Below, one piece after another: positions 1 to 8,880 of a stretch of DNA of 64,000 nucleotides. Positions within the stretch are counted from its first letter, which is position 1; every line of letters starts with the position of its first letter. A program made the position numbers and the translations under genes. The stretch is taken from contig NZ_CABPSN010000006.1 of assembly GCF_902459565.1 (NCBI RefSeq), positions 186,001 to 250,000 on the forward strand, written 5' to 3'. This DNA comes from Pandoraea aquatica. Its GTDB lineage: Bacteria > Pseudomonadota > Gammaproteobacteria > Burkholderiales > Burkholderiaceae. Under the pieces are notes generated by a model. That model made no database searches, had not been told where the DNA came from, and worked only from the letters and a program-made list of their open reading frames with translations.

Positions 1-9
1 GCTGCTTGA

Positions 10-49
10 ATTATCATATATGAGAATTTCGTTTCTCGTATACGAGAAA
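10..49. promoter_or_regulatory. Tandem palindromic operators upstream of the XRE-cupin regulator
   Basis: Positions 32-49 form a perfect 18-bp palindrome, TTTCTCGTATACGAGAAA. A second imperfect copy at 10-27 (ATTATCATATATGAGAAT) keeps the pattern TT-TC-TATA-GAGAA. The dyad centres are 22 bp apart, about two helical turns, so two repressor dimers could sit on one face of the DNA. The sites lie about 80 bp before the regulator start, which makes it the obvious candidate binder (inference). A leftward gene outside the window could share them. Confidence 0.65.
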
Positions 50-126
50 ACACTGACACCGTAACGAGATCAACGACGCCGTGTTTTGTTCGGAGGATAT
101 GAACGGGACACGTTCAGTGAAGTGCT

Positions 127-792
127 ATGACGCCACCTACACGAAAGAAGACGCCAGCGCCGACCAAGCGGGATCGGGCACGGAGCGAGGGCGGACAAGT
201 CAGCCAGATCAGCCACCAGACGGTAGGCGCTCGCCTGCGCAATGCGCGCAGCGCCCTTGGACTGACGCTCAAAGCGCTGAGCGAGCGCTCAGGCGTGGCG
301 GTCTCCACCATCTCAAAGGCAGAGCGCGGCGACATCGCGCTGACGTACGACAAGTTCGGTGCGCTGGCGCGTGCGCTGAATCTGGACTATTCGGCGATCT
401 TCGGTGATGAAGACACGGCACCCAGCGGTGCGATGAGCCCGTCGTTCACTCCAGCGGGAAAGCAGGCGATCTACGAGACGCCGAACTATCGCTACGGCAT
501 GATCGCCTCCGATCTGCACGAAAAGCGCATGGTGCCGATGCGCGCGCACATCCGCGCGCGAAAGCTGGAAGATTTTCCCGACTACATTCGTCACGCCGGT
601 GAGGAATTCGTCTTCGTCTTATCGGGCAACTTGATGTTGCAGTTTGAGAACGGTACGGCGTTTCGGCTAGCGCCGGGCGACAGCCTCTACTTCGACAGCG
701 GCGTGGGGCACGTGTATCTAAGTGAGCACGAAGACGGCGTCGACGCTGTCGTCTGCTGTGTGGACCTGAATGTGCCGCATCCAGTGTTGTGA
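127..792 (+). CDS. XRE-family regulator with C-terminal cupin domain
   Basis: Cytoplasmic DNA-binding regulator of 221 aa. After a basic tail of about 30 residues, residues 33-87 form a Cro/C1-type helix-turn-helix (VGARLRNARSALGLTLKAL, then SGVAVSTISKAERG). Residues of about 145-215 form a cupin barrel (EEFVFVLSGNLML, then LAPGDSLYFDSGVGHVY). This is the layout of the PuuR/SutR-type regulators, where the cupin usually senses a small metabolite. No strong Shine-Dalgarno precedes the ATG at 127, but the reading frame begins well before the HTH. Two palindromes at 10-49 suggest autoregulation. Its ligand is unknown. The next gene converges on it. Confidence 0.85.
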   Translation: MTPPTRKKTPAPTKRDRARSEGGQVSQISHQTVGARLRNARSALGLTLKALSERSGVAVSTISKAERGDIALTYDKFGALARALNLDYSAIFGDEDTAPSGAMSPSFTPAGKQAIYETPNYRYGMIASDLHEKRMVPMRAHIRARKLEDFPDYIRHAGEEFVFVLSGNLMLQFENGTAFRLAPGDSLYFDSGVGHVYLSEHEDGVDAVVCCVDLNVPHPVL

Positions 793-802
793 GTGCGAGC
801 CA

Positions 803-1594
803 CTATCCACGTAGCGCGGACCGCGACTGCAGAATGGCGTTGGCGAACTCCACAAAACCGGCCCCCCCTGGGCCACGCGTGATCCATCGCGGGGGCACCG
901 GCAATTGCGGCAGGTAATCCGTCACCGTGCTCACGCCCGCCGTGTGTTTGAAGAACTCGAACATCGGCGCGTCGTTGGTGGAGTCGCCGGAATAGGCGAC
1001 CACCTCGTAGGCGGATTCGGCGTCAATGCCATAGGTGTCGGCCAGAACGCGCAATGACATCGTCAACTTGTCGTAGCCGCCGACCCAGCCGAGCACCCAC
1101 AGATTGTTGATGGTCGCATCCGCGCCTGCCTGCCTCAACGCCTCGACGATACGGGCATCGGTCTGCGTCCCTGTACGACGATAGGCAAGACTGGTCAGTC
1201 GAAACACCTGATCGTCAGCCTGTCGTGCCTGCGGCACTGCGGCTTCGACGGCCTGTGCAATGGACTTCAGTTGTTCGTGCACCTGTTCGACGTTATCGGG
1301 CGAATGCCAGAAATGCCGATCGACCTGGTGCCCATCCGAACTTCGTCGTAAGAACAAGCCACCGTTTTCGGCAATGACACCGTCGACAGGCCACATGCGC
1401 GCCATCTGGTCGCACCATCCGGCCGGGGCCGCAGTGACGGGCACCACGCGAATGCCCGCCACTTCCAGTCGCGCCAACGCGGTGTACGTTTCGGCGGGCA
1501 GGCGGCCCTGATAGGTCAACGTCTCATCCATGTCCGTAAGCACGAATCTGACGGTCGAAAATTGATCTGCTGTTGCCTGGGAAAGGGGTTGCAT
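803..1594 (-). CDS. HAD-superfamily phosphatase (Cof / mannosyl-3-phosphoglycerate phosphatase-like)
   Basis: 263 aa soluble hydrolase. HAD motif I is DMDETLT near residue 22 with both catalytic aspartates. Motif II is in VVPVTAAPAGW, and motif IV is GDSTNDAPMF near residue 204. A long cap between them fits the HAD-IIB (Cof-type) group, which includes sugar-phosphate and phosphoglycerate phosphatases. The substrate cannot be read from sequence. It converges with the XRE regulator (10-bp gap) and is separated by about 125 bp from the sulfonate importer, so it is probably transcribed alone. Confidence 0.75.
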   Translation of the reverse strand: MQPLSQATADQFSTVRFVLTDMDETLTYQGRLPAETYTALARLEVAGIRVVPVTAAPAGWCDQMARMWPVDGVIAENGGLFLRRSSDGHQVDRHFWHSPDNVEQVHEQLKSIAQAVEAAVPQARQADDQVFRLTSLAYRRTGTQTDARIVEALRQAGADATINNLWVLGWVGGYDKLTMSLRVLADTYGIDAESAYEVVAYSGDSTNDAPMFEFFKHTAGVSTVTDYLPQLPVPPRWITRGPGGAGFVEFANAILQSRSALRG

Positions 1595-1719
1595 GGTGAG
1601 CGGTTAGCAATGGACGGAAGCAAATTATGCGGGGCACGCCGACAACCGCTTCGTTGAATTATGAAAATGCTTATCGCGATTTGTGGTTAGTGAGCCAATC
1701 GGTTGCGCACTTCAGGTCA

Positions 1720-2589
1720 TCAGCGGCCACGCCAGGGGACGAGGCGTTTTTCCAGCGCTCGCATGCCCAGGTCGAAGCACCATGCGATAACGCCGATAAG
1801 CACGATGCCCATGACAACTACGTCCGTGCGCAGAAAGCTCGACCCGTTGAGCACCATCTGCCCGAGGCCTGCGGTGGCCGCTACCATTTCGGCGGCGACC
1901 AGCGTGGTCCAGCCGAACCCGACTGCGATGCGTAAGCCCGTCAGGATCTCGGGCAGCGCCGCCGGCAGGATGACGTGGCGAACCACTTGCAGATCACGTC
2001 CCCCGAGCGAGTAGGCCGCGTGGATTTGTTCGGTGGTTGCGCTACGCGCGCCCGCCCGGGCCGCCATGGCAATCGGCGCAAAGCAGGCAAGGTAGATGAC
2101 GACGATCTTCGCTGTCTCGTCGATGCCGAACCAGATGACGACTAGCGGGAGATAGGCCAGCGGCGGGAGCGGCCGATAGAACTCAAGTACCGGATCGAGT
2201 ATCCCTCGTGCGACGCGGCTGACGCCCATCAGAATCCCCACCGGTACAGCCGTCACTGCGGCGAGCGCAAAGGCGCCAAAGACCCTCAATGCGCTCCACG
2301 CGAGATGCTCCGACAACGGTCGGCCGCCTTGAATGCGACCGTGGAGCGCATCGAGAAAAGCGCTCCATACGGCTTCCGGCGTGGGCAAAAACAAGGGCGG
2401 CAGCCACCGCAAATGGGTCGATATCCACCATAGCGCCGCAATCGCCAGCACCGCGAGGAAACTGAGCCGCGCAGTTGGCCCCTCTCCCGGCATGCGCCAC
2501 GCGACGGTACGTTTCGTCTGGCTGACATGGGGCGCTTGCGACGCCGACGCTGCCCGTGGGGCCTTGACCGCAGAAATTTCGGATGACAT
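1720..2589 (-). CDS. tauC: TauC/SsuC-like ABC transporter permease
   Basis: Inner-membrane permease of a taurine/alkanesulfonate-type importer, about 289 aa with around six membrane segments. The EAA cytoplasmic loop is visible as AAYSLGGRDLQVVRHVILPA, which contacts the ATPase. The ATG at 2589 was chosen because it lies 5 bp beyond the tauB stop. An upstream ATG at 2655 would overlap tauB by about 60 bp. Gene order tauA-tauB-tauC is that of the E. coli operon, but no tauD dioxygenase follows, so the substrate may be a related sulfonate or other small anion. Confidence 0.85.
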   Translation of the reverse strand: MSSEISAVKAPRAASASQAPHVSQTKRTVAWRMPGEGPTARLSFLAVLAIAALWWISTHLRWLPPLFLPTPEAVWSAFLDALHGRIQGGRPLSEHLAWSALRVFGAFALAAVTAVPVGILMGVSRVARGILDPVLEFYRPLPPLAYLPLVVIWFGIDETAKIVVIYLACFAPIAMAARAGARSATTEQIHAAYSLGGRDLQVVRHVILPAALPEILTGLRIAVGFGWTTLVAAEMVAATAGLGQMVLNGSSFLRTDVVVMGIVLIGVIAWCFDLGMRALEKRLVPWRGR

Positions 2590-2594
2590 GGGAC

Positions 2595-3392
2595 TCAAAC
2601 CGTCAATGCATGAGAAGGCGACTCGCGCAGTCGATGAACGAGCCGCTCGCGCCACGCGATAAAGTCGGCCGACGACTTGACGGCGCGGGCGTCGCGGGAC
2701 GCGAGAAACTGTCGCGAAAACGGCAGTTCGTGACTCTCGGCGATACGTCCCGGGCTGGGCGTCATGACAACGACGCGCGTCCCGAGGAAAAGCGCCTCCT
2801 CCACGCTGTGCGTGATGAAGAAAATCGTCTTGTGGGTGCGCGCCCAGATGTCCAGAACGAGTTCCTGCATCGACTCTCGTGTCATTGCGTCCAGCGCCCC
2901 CATCGGCTCATCCATCAGGAGCACGCGAGGATCGTTGGCCAGTGCTCGCGCAATACCGACGCGCTGCTGCATGCCACCGGATAACGAGTACACCCGCGAC
3001 TGCGCAAAACGTTCGAGGCCGACCCATGCCAACGTGCGACGCGCGGCCGCCAGCCGTTGCGCCTTCGCCATGCCCTGGAATCGCAGTCCGAGTGCGACGT
3101 TGTCGAGCACGTTCAGCCACGGCAACAACGCGTATCGCTGGAATACCACGCCACGCTCGGCGCCGGGGCCCGTCACCGGTACCCCGTCGAGGCTCACGTC
3201 TCCCCCGGTCGCCGACAGGAAGCCGGCGATGCAGTTGAGCAACGTCGTCTTCCCGCACCCCGACGCGCCAAGAGCAACGACAAACTCCCCTGTGTCGATA
3301 TGCAGGTTCACGTTCTCTAGCGCGATGTTGGGTGCAGTACCGCGCGCGCCCTCATACGCGACATGCAGCCGCCGAATGTCCAGTCCACTCAT
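2595..3392 (-). CDS. tauB: TauB/SsuB-like ABC transporter ATPase
   Basis: 265 aa ATP-binding subunit on the cytoplasmic face. It has Walker [10 protein letters not shown] (residues 42-50), the ABC signature LSGGMQQR, Walker [13 protein letters not shown] and switch histidine FITHS, so it should be catalytically competent. It sits between the binding protein (36 bp upstream) and the permease (5 bp downstream), consistent with one transcript for a sulfonate-type importer. Confidence 0.9.
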   Translation of the reverse strand: MSGLDIRRLHVAYEGARGTAPNIALENVNLHIDTGEFVVALGASGCGKTTLLNCIAGFLSATGGDVSLDGVPVTGPGAERGVVFQRYALLPWLNVLDNVALGLRFQGMAKAQRLAAARRTLAWVGLERFAQSRVYSLSGGMQQRVGIARALANDPRVLLMDEPMGALDAMTRESMQELVLDIWARTHKTIFFITHSVEEALFLGTRVVVMTPSPGRIAESHELPFSRQFLASRDARAVKSSADFIAWRERLVHRLRESPSHALTV

Positions 3393-3428
3393 TGGATTGC
3401 GCTCACATTACGCCCACATTGCGCCCAC

Positions 3429-4466
3429 TCAACGCGCTGCGGCGCGCTGGGCGAACTGAGGATCCACACCCACGGAGTAGTCCGGCAGCACGGCCTGAAT
3501 CGTGCCCTGCTCTTTCAGAAATGCCGCCGTCGCCGCAAGGGACTTGGCAGCACCCGACTGCTTGCCGCCCCCGAGCCACACGTTGGAGGCCTGCTGAGCG
3601 GCAGTGGGGAATGCGTAAAGCGCCAGGCTTGCCGGGACATCCGCTGCGTTCGCGCCGGACTCCTTGGCCACCGCTGCGACTTGTGGCGAACCGACGGCCC
3701 AGGTCTGCGGATGGTCGCGATAGCTCGCATCGGTTGCCGCCAGTACCTTCACGAAACGATCAAGGAATTCCTTGTTCGCGGTAGCAAATTTTCGGTCCGC
3801 CACGAATCCGTCAAACGTGGCTTTGCCGGTCGCCTTCGCCACTTCCCCGGACGTGATCAATACCTTGCCGTTCTTTTTGGCTTTGGCCAGCACCGGGTCC
3901 CACACGTAGGTGGCGTCGATGTCGCCGCGCTCCCATGCAGCCGCGATTTCAGGCGGTCTCAGATTGACAATCTTGACGTCGGACGGGTTGACGCCCGCAG
4001 ACTGCAACGCCACGAGCGTGTGAAAGTGCGAAGTCGAGACGAAGGTGACGCCAACCTTCTTGCCGGTCAGTTGTTTGACGGACGTCACACCGGAACCGTC
4101 CCGGGCGACCAGCGCTTCGGCGTCGTTGATATTGTCCAGAATCCAGAACAGCGACAGATCCACACCCTGCGACAGTCCTGCGGCGATGGGACTCGATCCT
4201 GCCTCTCCGAGCTGTACCGAACCAGAAGCCAGCGCGCGAATCACATCGGCACCGCTCCCGAGCTTGCGATAGGTCACCTTGTATCCGGTGGCGCGTTCCA
4301 CCTCGCCCGTGGCCTGTGCGTAGCGCCACGGCACGACCATGTCCTGATACGCGATGACGACTTCCTTCGCCTGTGCTTGCGCGGACGGTGCGTACGCCGT
4401 TGAAAATGCCAATGCGCTGAATGCACTCAGGACGATCAGCCCCCGCTTCAATGTGCTCGTGTTCAT
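3429..4466 (-). CDS. tauA: TauA-like periplasmic taurine/sulfonate-binding protein
   Basis: 345 aa solute-binding protein. A Sec signal peptide covers about residues 1-32 (KRGLIVLSAFSALAF...AQAQA). The mature part follows E. coli TauA closely, for example GADVIRALASGSVQLGEAGSSP, FVSTSHFH and AAWERGDIDATYVW. The ATG at 4466 was taken because the signal peptide begins there; an upstream in-frame ATG at 4535 adds residues that do not look like a leader. It is first in the tauABC-like operon. Taurine is the best guess from similarity, but no desulfonating enzyme is linked. Confidence 0.85.
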   Translation of the reverse strand: MNTSTLKRGLIVLSAFSALAFSTAYAPSAQAQAKEVVIAYQDMVVPWRYAQATGEVERATGYKVTYRKLGSGADVIRALASGSVQLGEAGSSPIAAGLSQGVDLSLFWILDNINDAEALVARDGSGVTSVKQLTGKKVGVTFVSTSHFHTLVALQSAGVNPSDVKIVNLRPPEIAAAWERGDIDATYVWDPVLAKAKKNGKVLITSGEVAKATGKATFDGFVADRKFATANKEFLDRFVKVLAATDASYRDHPQTWAVGSPQVAAVAKESGANAADVPASLALYAFPTAAQQASNVWLGGGKQSGAAKSLAATAAFLKEQGTIQAVLPDYSVGVDPQFAQRAAAR

Positions 4467-4614
4467 ATCAGGATTCCCCGTGTTGCTGAAAATACAGCGT
4501 GCGATGACGTTAGTGCATCGCGCAGGGAATCCCAACCAACCAATCCTGATATGCCCATCGCAGCGATGGAGATATCGAAATGCACTTTACCGGTTGCGGC
4601 CGATGCGACGGTGT

Positions 4615-5481
4615 CTAACGACCGACGGTGGATCTCAGCGCCGCCGTCAGCGATTGAAGGGCGGCTTTGGATTGTGCGTCTCTCAGATGGGTGTACAGCA
4701 CAACGTCCCGCGCGGGCAACGCAGGCAATCCCAGACGCGCCGCCATGTCCACCGTGCCGCGCGGTGCCACCCGACGCCCTAGCGCCGCGACGCCCAGACC
4801 GGCCGAAACCGCCGCGCCGATAGTGTTCACGCCACCGCCGACGAATGCCTCCGTCCACGCAACGCCTGACGCATCGAGCGATCTGAGCGCCATCGCGCGA
4901 ACGCTGCACGGCTGCGGCTGCGTCGCGATACGAACCGGCTCACCCGCCCGGTGCTCGAAATCCGGTGCACCGAACCAGCCGAAACGCTCCTGCAAGATCA
5001 CTTTGCCGTCCTGACGTCGGCTGTCGTGGCGCAAGACAATCGCGACATCAATATCGCCATCGTCGAACGCCGCCAGCAATTCGCGCGATGCCGCGACACG
5101 GATGTCGAGCGTCAGGCCCGGGTCGGCCCGGCCAACGTGCCTCAATAGTTGTGGCAGCTCGGCGCCCACGATGTGGTGGCTAATGCCCAACAACATTCGT
5201 CGCTGTTTGGGCGCGAATACCTCCATCGCCCCCTGGTGCGCGGCGACCAGCATCCGCGCGCCGTCAAGGAACGTACTGCCGTCCGAAGACAGTCGGACAC
5301 GTCTTGGCGTGCGCTCCAGCAACTTGCGTCCCAGCGCCTCTTCCAGACGCTTGATCTTCACACTGACGGCCGATTGGGTCGTATCGAGCACTTCGGCTGC
5401 ACGAGTGAAGCTCTGCAAATCCGCTGTCAGGACGAAGGCTTGCACCGCTTCGATGTCGAGGGATTTCATCAGATCAGTCAT
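4615..5481 (-). CDS. LysR-family transcriptional regulator
   Basis: 288 aa. The N-terminal winged HTH (LDIEAVQAFVLTADLQSFTR, then TQSAVSVKIKRLEEALG) is followed by a periplasmic-binding-like effector domain from about residue 95. It is read in the same direction as the tauABC-like operon, about 150 bp upstream of tauA, and diverges from two tiny ORFs at 5578-5861. It could control either side. The inducer is unknown. The start may be the first Met or the Met at codon 5. Confidence 0.85.
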   Translation of the reverse strand: MTDLMKSLDIEAVQAFVLTADLQSFTRAAEVLDTTQSAVSVKIKRLEEALGRKLLERTPRRVRLSSDGSTFLDGARMLVAAHQGAMEVFAPKQRRMLLGISHHIVGAELPQLLRHVGRADPGLTLDIRVAASRELLAAFDDGDIDVAIVLRHDSRRQDGKVILQERFGWFGAPDFEHRAGEPVRIATQPQPCSVRAMALRSLDASGVAWTEAFVGGGVNTIGAAVSAGLGVAALGRRVAPRGTVDMAARLGLPALPARDVVLYTHLRDAQSKAALQSLTAALRSTVGR

Positions 5482-5577
5482 TTCAAAACGCGATCACTGA
5501 AATATAAATCATTCTATTTTTCAATGAATCGCTTTTCGCTATGGTGAGGACTCGACCTTCTCTTTTCTAATGCCTCC

Positions 5578-5745
5578 ATGCTGACCGCTCACTATCTGCA
5601 CCGCCTGCCCGCCGACTATGACCTGAACGCCATCCGCGCGCGCGGCAAGACGCGCGGTGCCTTGTGGGATGCTGCGATTGCGTACGAAGTGGTGCACTTG
5701 TCCAGTCCGTTGCTACACACCCTTTCGGAGGGGCGGTCGTCATGA
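5578..5745 (+). CDS. 55-aa ORF resembling the N-terminus of a DUF4865-type protein (possible remnant)
   Basis: Starts MLTAHYLHRLPADYDLNAIR, which resembles the beginning of DUF4865 proteins that are often encoded beside LysR regulators (resemblance from memory). After about 30 residues the similarity is lost and the frame ends, so it may be a decayed gene or a short functional ORF. It diverges from the LysR gene. Its TGA overlaps the ATG of the next small ORF by 4 bp (ATGA), which suggests translational coupling. Confidence 0.35.
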   Translation: MLTAHYLHRLPADYDLNAIRARGKTRGALWDAAIAYEVVHLSSPLLHTLSEGRSS

Positions 5746-5861
5746 ACCGGCTTCGATATGCGATGGCGCATGCGCTGGGGTTGACGCTCGTCTGCGCAAT
5801 CGTTTCCGCGTTGGCGCTGGGTCTGGCGGTGCTCGTTCGCCATTGGCATCTGTTTGGATGA
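5742..5861 (+). CDS. 39-aa single-pass membrane miniprotein (hypothetical)
   Basis: The 39-residue product is a basic N-terminus (MNRLRYAMAH) followed by one hydrophobic helix (about residues 13-32) and a short polar end (RHWHLFG). A good Shine-Dalgarno (GGAGGGG) lies 9-15 bp before the ATG. The start overlaps the previous stop as ATGA. The layout fits a genuine small membrane protein, but no family is recognised and chance cannot be excluded. Confidence 0.4.
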   Translation: MNRLRYAMAHALGLTLVCAIVSALALGLAVLVRHWHLFG

Positions 5862-5919
5862 CGACCCCGAGATAGCCAAGATGAGCCGGTCCCTTAGACG
5901 AAGATCGTGTGCCACACCC

Positions 5920-6834
5920 TCATGCGTTTTGCATCCCCCAGCGCCGCACCGTCCACCGGGCGAGCGTATCGAAGACGAGATGCTCCACGAGCAGGCCGAT
6001 CAGGATGACCGTCAGTAGACCGGCGAATACGCGGTCGGTGTACAGCTCGTTGCGGTTCTGATAGATGTACCAGCCCAGTCCGCCTGCGCCTGTGTTCGCC
6101 CCGAAAACGAGTTCGGCGGCGATCAGCGTGCGCCACGCAAAGGCCCAGCCCACCCGCAGCCCGGAAAGCACAGACGGCAATGCAGCGGGGGTCAAGATCC
6201 AGGCGACTTGCCGCAAGCCCGACAGGCCGTAGTTGCGTCCGATCATGCGCAGTGTCGGCGAAACCGATTCGAACCCCGTGTAAATGCTCAACGACAAGGG
6301 CCACAGCACGGCATGCACCAGCACGAACAGCAGGCTCCCCGTACCAAGCCCGAACCAAAGCAGCGCCAGCGGCAGCAGTGCAATCGAAGGGAGTGGGTTG
6401 AACATTCCGGTTAGCAACGAGAGCAAATCCCGCCCGACGGCGCTCGACATGGCCAGCGACGTCAGCGCGAATGCGCACAACACACCGAGGCCGTAACCGC
6501 GCAGCAGCATCCATAGCGATGTGCCTGTGCGCGCGAACAGCTCCCCGCTTGCCGCACTCTCCCACCAGGCACGCGCGGTGGCACTCGCACCCGGAAGCAG
6601 CAGATCGTTGTCGACCCATCGGGCCGCGATTTCCCACAACACGAGCAGCACGATAGCGATGATCAGCTTTCGCCAGACACTCGGATTCACCGCCCGCCAA
6701 CGAACCCGCCTGCTCGCCGCTTCGTTGTCTTTTCCGTCAATCGGCAGTTCGGCCACGCGTGGCGTCCTCGGAAAAATTCGTTCGGCGCGGCGCGGCGCGC
6801 GAATTCGAACTGTCTTGGTCGAAAGCGAGCTCAT
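5920..6834 (-). CDS. ABC transporter permease (nitrate/sulfonate/taurine type)
   Basis: 304 aa inner-membrane permease. A long basic N-terminal tail (about residues 1-52) precedes around six helices of the BPD_transp_1 fold. The EAA-like loop is GRNYGLSGLRQVAWILTPAA. Its ATG overlaps the upstream ATPase stop by 4 bp (6831-6834), so the two are translationally coupled. It is last in a binding protein-ATPase-permease operon. This is a second system of the same family as the tauABC-like genes, with too little sequence identity to call it a recent duplicate. Confidence 0.85.
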   Translation of the reverse strand: MSSLSTKTVRIRAPRRAERIFPRTPRVAELPIDGKDNEAASRRVRWRAVNPSVWRKLIIAIVLLVLWEIAARWVDNDLLLPGASATARAWWESAASGELFARTGTSLWMLLRGYGLGVLCAFALTSLAMSSAVGRDLLSLLTGMFNPLPSIALLPLALLWFGLGTGSLLFVLVHAVLWPLSLSIYTGFESVSPTLRMIGRNYGLSGLRQVAWILTPAALPSVLSGLRVGWAFAWRTLIAAELVFGANTGAGGLGWYIYQNRNELYTDRVFAGLLTVILIGLLVEHLVFDTLARWTVRRWGMQNA

Positions 6835-7700
6835 GCCGCCTCTCCTGTGCTTCGTGACGGCAGTTGTTCGCCGAAGAGCAGATTGTGAATACGTGCGCTC
6901 GCGCGCCGGAAGTCAGGAGATGCCACCTCGTCGAGTCCGAACGTTCCAGCGTCGAGTTCGGCGCGCAGACGTCCCGGCTGACCGTCGAGCAGCACGATCC
7001 GGGTGCCGACGACAAGCGCTTCCTCTATCGAATGCGTCACGAACAGGAGCGTGACACGCGTGTCTTCCCACAAACGCAGCAGTTCTTCCTGCATGCGTGT
7101 GCGGGTTAGCGCGTCGAGGGCGGCGAAAGGTTCGTCCATGAGCAACACGCGCGGTCGCACCGCCAGTGCGCGGGCAATGGCGGCGCGCTGCTTCATACCG
7201 CCCGAGAGCGTGTGCGGGAATGCGTCGGCAAATCGAGAGAGTCCGACTTTTTCCAGCGTATCGAGGGCAAGCTCGCGTGCTTCGCGACGCGAAAGCCCTT
7301 TGCCGACACGCAGCGGAAACATCACGTTCTGCGCTACCGTTTTCCACGGCGCGAGTTGGTCGAACTCCTGAAAAACCACCATCCGATCGATGCCCGGCTT
7401 GACCACGGATCGCCCGTCGAGCACGATCTCCCCTCGCGTCGGTTTGACGAAACCGCCGATGGCTTTGAGCAACGTCGATTTGCCGCAGCCCGACGGCCCG
7501 AGAAGCACGAGACGGTCGGCGTCATAGACGTCGAACGATATGTCGCTCACACCCGCGACATGGTGGCCCCGCGTACGAAACTCGATATCGAGCTCGCGCA
7601 CCTCGAGAACACGCTCGCCGAGGATGTCTCCGGGAATCGGCGTGACGTCGGCGTCGCCATCCGTTGGCCGCAGGGGTTGCAGAGCGCTTGTCGCCCCCAT
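6831..7700 (-). CDS. ABC transporter ATPase (nitrate/sulfonate/taurine type)
   Basis: 289 aa. Walker A GPSGCGKST (residues 68-76), signature TLSGGMKQR, Walker B VLLMDEPFAALD and FVTHS are all intact. An N-terminal extension of about 30 residues precedes the usual domain start. It begins 1 bp after the binding-protein stop (7702) and overlaps the permease start by 4 bp, a tightly packed operon. Confidence 0.88.
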   Translation of the reverse strand: MGATSALQPLRPTDGDADVTPIPGDILGERVLEVRELDIEFRTRGHHVAGVSDISFDVYDADRLVLLGPSGCGKSTLLKAIGGFVKPTRGEIVLDGRSVVKPGIDRMVVFQEFDQLAPWKTVAQNVMFPLRVGKGLSRREARELALDTLEKVGLSRFADAFPHTLSGGMKQRAAIARALAVRPRVLLMDEPFAALDALTRTRMQEELLRLWEDTRVTLLFVTHSIEEALVVGTRIVLLDGQPGRLRAELDAGTFGLDEVASPDFRRASARIHNLLFGEQLPSRSTGEAA

Positions 7701-7701
7701 C

Positions 7702-8736
7702 TCAACTGCCCTGCCCCAGCGCGGGTTCGTCGAAGAAGTAGTCTTTCCAGGACGTGGGCTTGTGCCGCACTGCCCCCACGCGCTGCATGAACTGCGCGAG
7801 TCCGAGCGTGTTCTGGGGCGTAATCGAGAAATTGACCTTGGGATCGGTGATGATGCTCACCAACAGTTTCTTGTCGGTTTTCGACTGATTCACGCGCAGA
7901 TAGGTATCGGCTGCGGCTTCCGGCTGTCGCTTGACGAAGTCCGCCGCACGGGCAAGGGCGAGAACGAAAGCCCGATACGTCTTCGGATTATCGTTGCGAT
8001 ACTTTTCCGTGGCGTAGAGCACGGTGGCTGAACTCGGGCCGCCGAGGACTTCATAGGAATCGAGCACGATGTGCGCGCGCGGATTGGCCGCCAGTTCCTG
8101 TTCCTGGAACGGTGGCGTGCCGAAGTGCCCCGTAATCTCCGTGCCACCGGCAATGATCGCCGCCGCAGCATCGGGGTGCGACATCGTCTGCGTCCATTTG
8201 TCCAGTCGGTCGAAGGCGCTATCGCCCCACAGTCTGGCGGACGCGTACTGAAGCACCCGCGATTGCACGGACACCCCCACGGCCGGTAGCGCGATGCGAT
8301 CCTTCTCCGTAAAGTCGGCGATGGTCCGGATCTTCGGATCGTTGCTCACCAGGTAATACGGCAAGCTGCCCAGCGACGCCACACCCCGCACGTTCTGACG
8401 TCCATAGGTCCGATCCCACACGGTAATCAGCGGTCCCACGCCAGCGCCAGCAACGTCGATGGCCCCGGAGAGCAAGGCGTCGTTGATGGCCGCGCCGCCG
8501 GACAACCTCGCCCAGTCGACCTTGACGTCGACGCCCAGCTTGCGGCCTTCCTGTTCGATGAGTTGCTGATCACGTACGACATTGAGCAGCAGATACACAA
8601 TGCCGAACTGTTCGGCGATCCGGATGCGCCCCTCGGCATGCGCGGCAGGTGCAGCCAATATGCAGGACAGACCCATCAATAGAGCACGTGTCAGACGCGT
8701 GGAGCGGCGAAGTAATGAAGGCAGAGCAAAGCGCAT
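7702..8736 (-). CDS. Periplasmic substrate-binding protein of the second sulfonate/nitrate-type ABC importer
   Basis: 344 aa with a signal peptide of about 34 residues (basic start, then LLMGLSCILAAPAAHA). The mature part has the NMT1/SsuA-like two-lobed pattern (AEQFGIVYLLLNVVRDQQLI, GAGVGPLITVWD). It lacks the strong TauA resemblance of the gene at 3429-4466, so the substrate is open: an alkanesulfonate, an aromatic sulfonate or another anion. It is the first gene of the operon. Confidence 0.82.
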   Translation of the reverse strand: MRFALPSLLRRSTRLTRALLMGLSCILAAPAAHAEGRIRIAEQFGIVYLLLNVVRDQQLIEQEGRKLGVDVKVDWARLSGGAAINDALLSGAIDVAGAGVGPLITVWDRTYGRQNVRGVASLGSLPYYLVSNDPKIRTIADFTEKDRIALPAVGVSVQSRVLQYASARLWGDSAFDRLDKWTQTMSHPDAAAAIIAGGTEITGHFGTPPFQEQELAANPRAHIVLDSYEVLGGPSSATVLYATEKYRNDNPKTYRAFVLALARAADFVKRQPEAAADTYLRVNQSKTDKKLLVSIITDPKVNFSITPQNTLGLAQFMQRVGAVRHKPTSWKDYFFDEPALGQGS

Positions 8737-8837
8737 AAGCGACGTCGACCTGAGAGGAGCCGGAGAAACCCCGAAAATAGCGGCGGCTCCCTCCGGAGGT
8801 CAACGAAGCGAATCACACAAGGTTATAGCGTTGCGGC

Positions 8838-8863
8838 ATAAGCCCGCTAACTCGCGGGCTTAT
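8838..8863 (-). terminator. Hairpin terminator of the aromatic operon
   Basis: ATAAGCCCGC (8838-8847) pairs with GCGGGCTTAT (8854-8863) around a 6-nt loop. It starts 17 bp past the stop of the HD-domain gene. No long T-tract follows on the minus strand. A closely similar hairpin with the same flank lies behind the tRNA-Ser gene (29341-29369). Confidence 0.6.
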
Positions 8864-8880
8864 TCGTTCAGAGCAACGTC

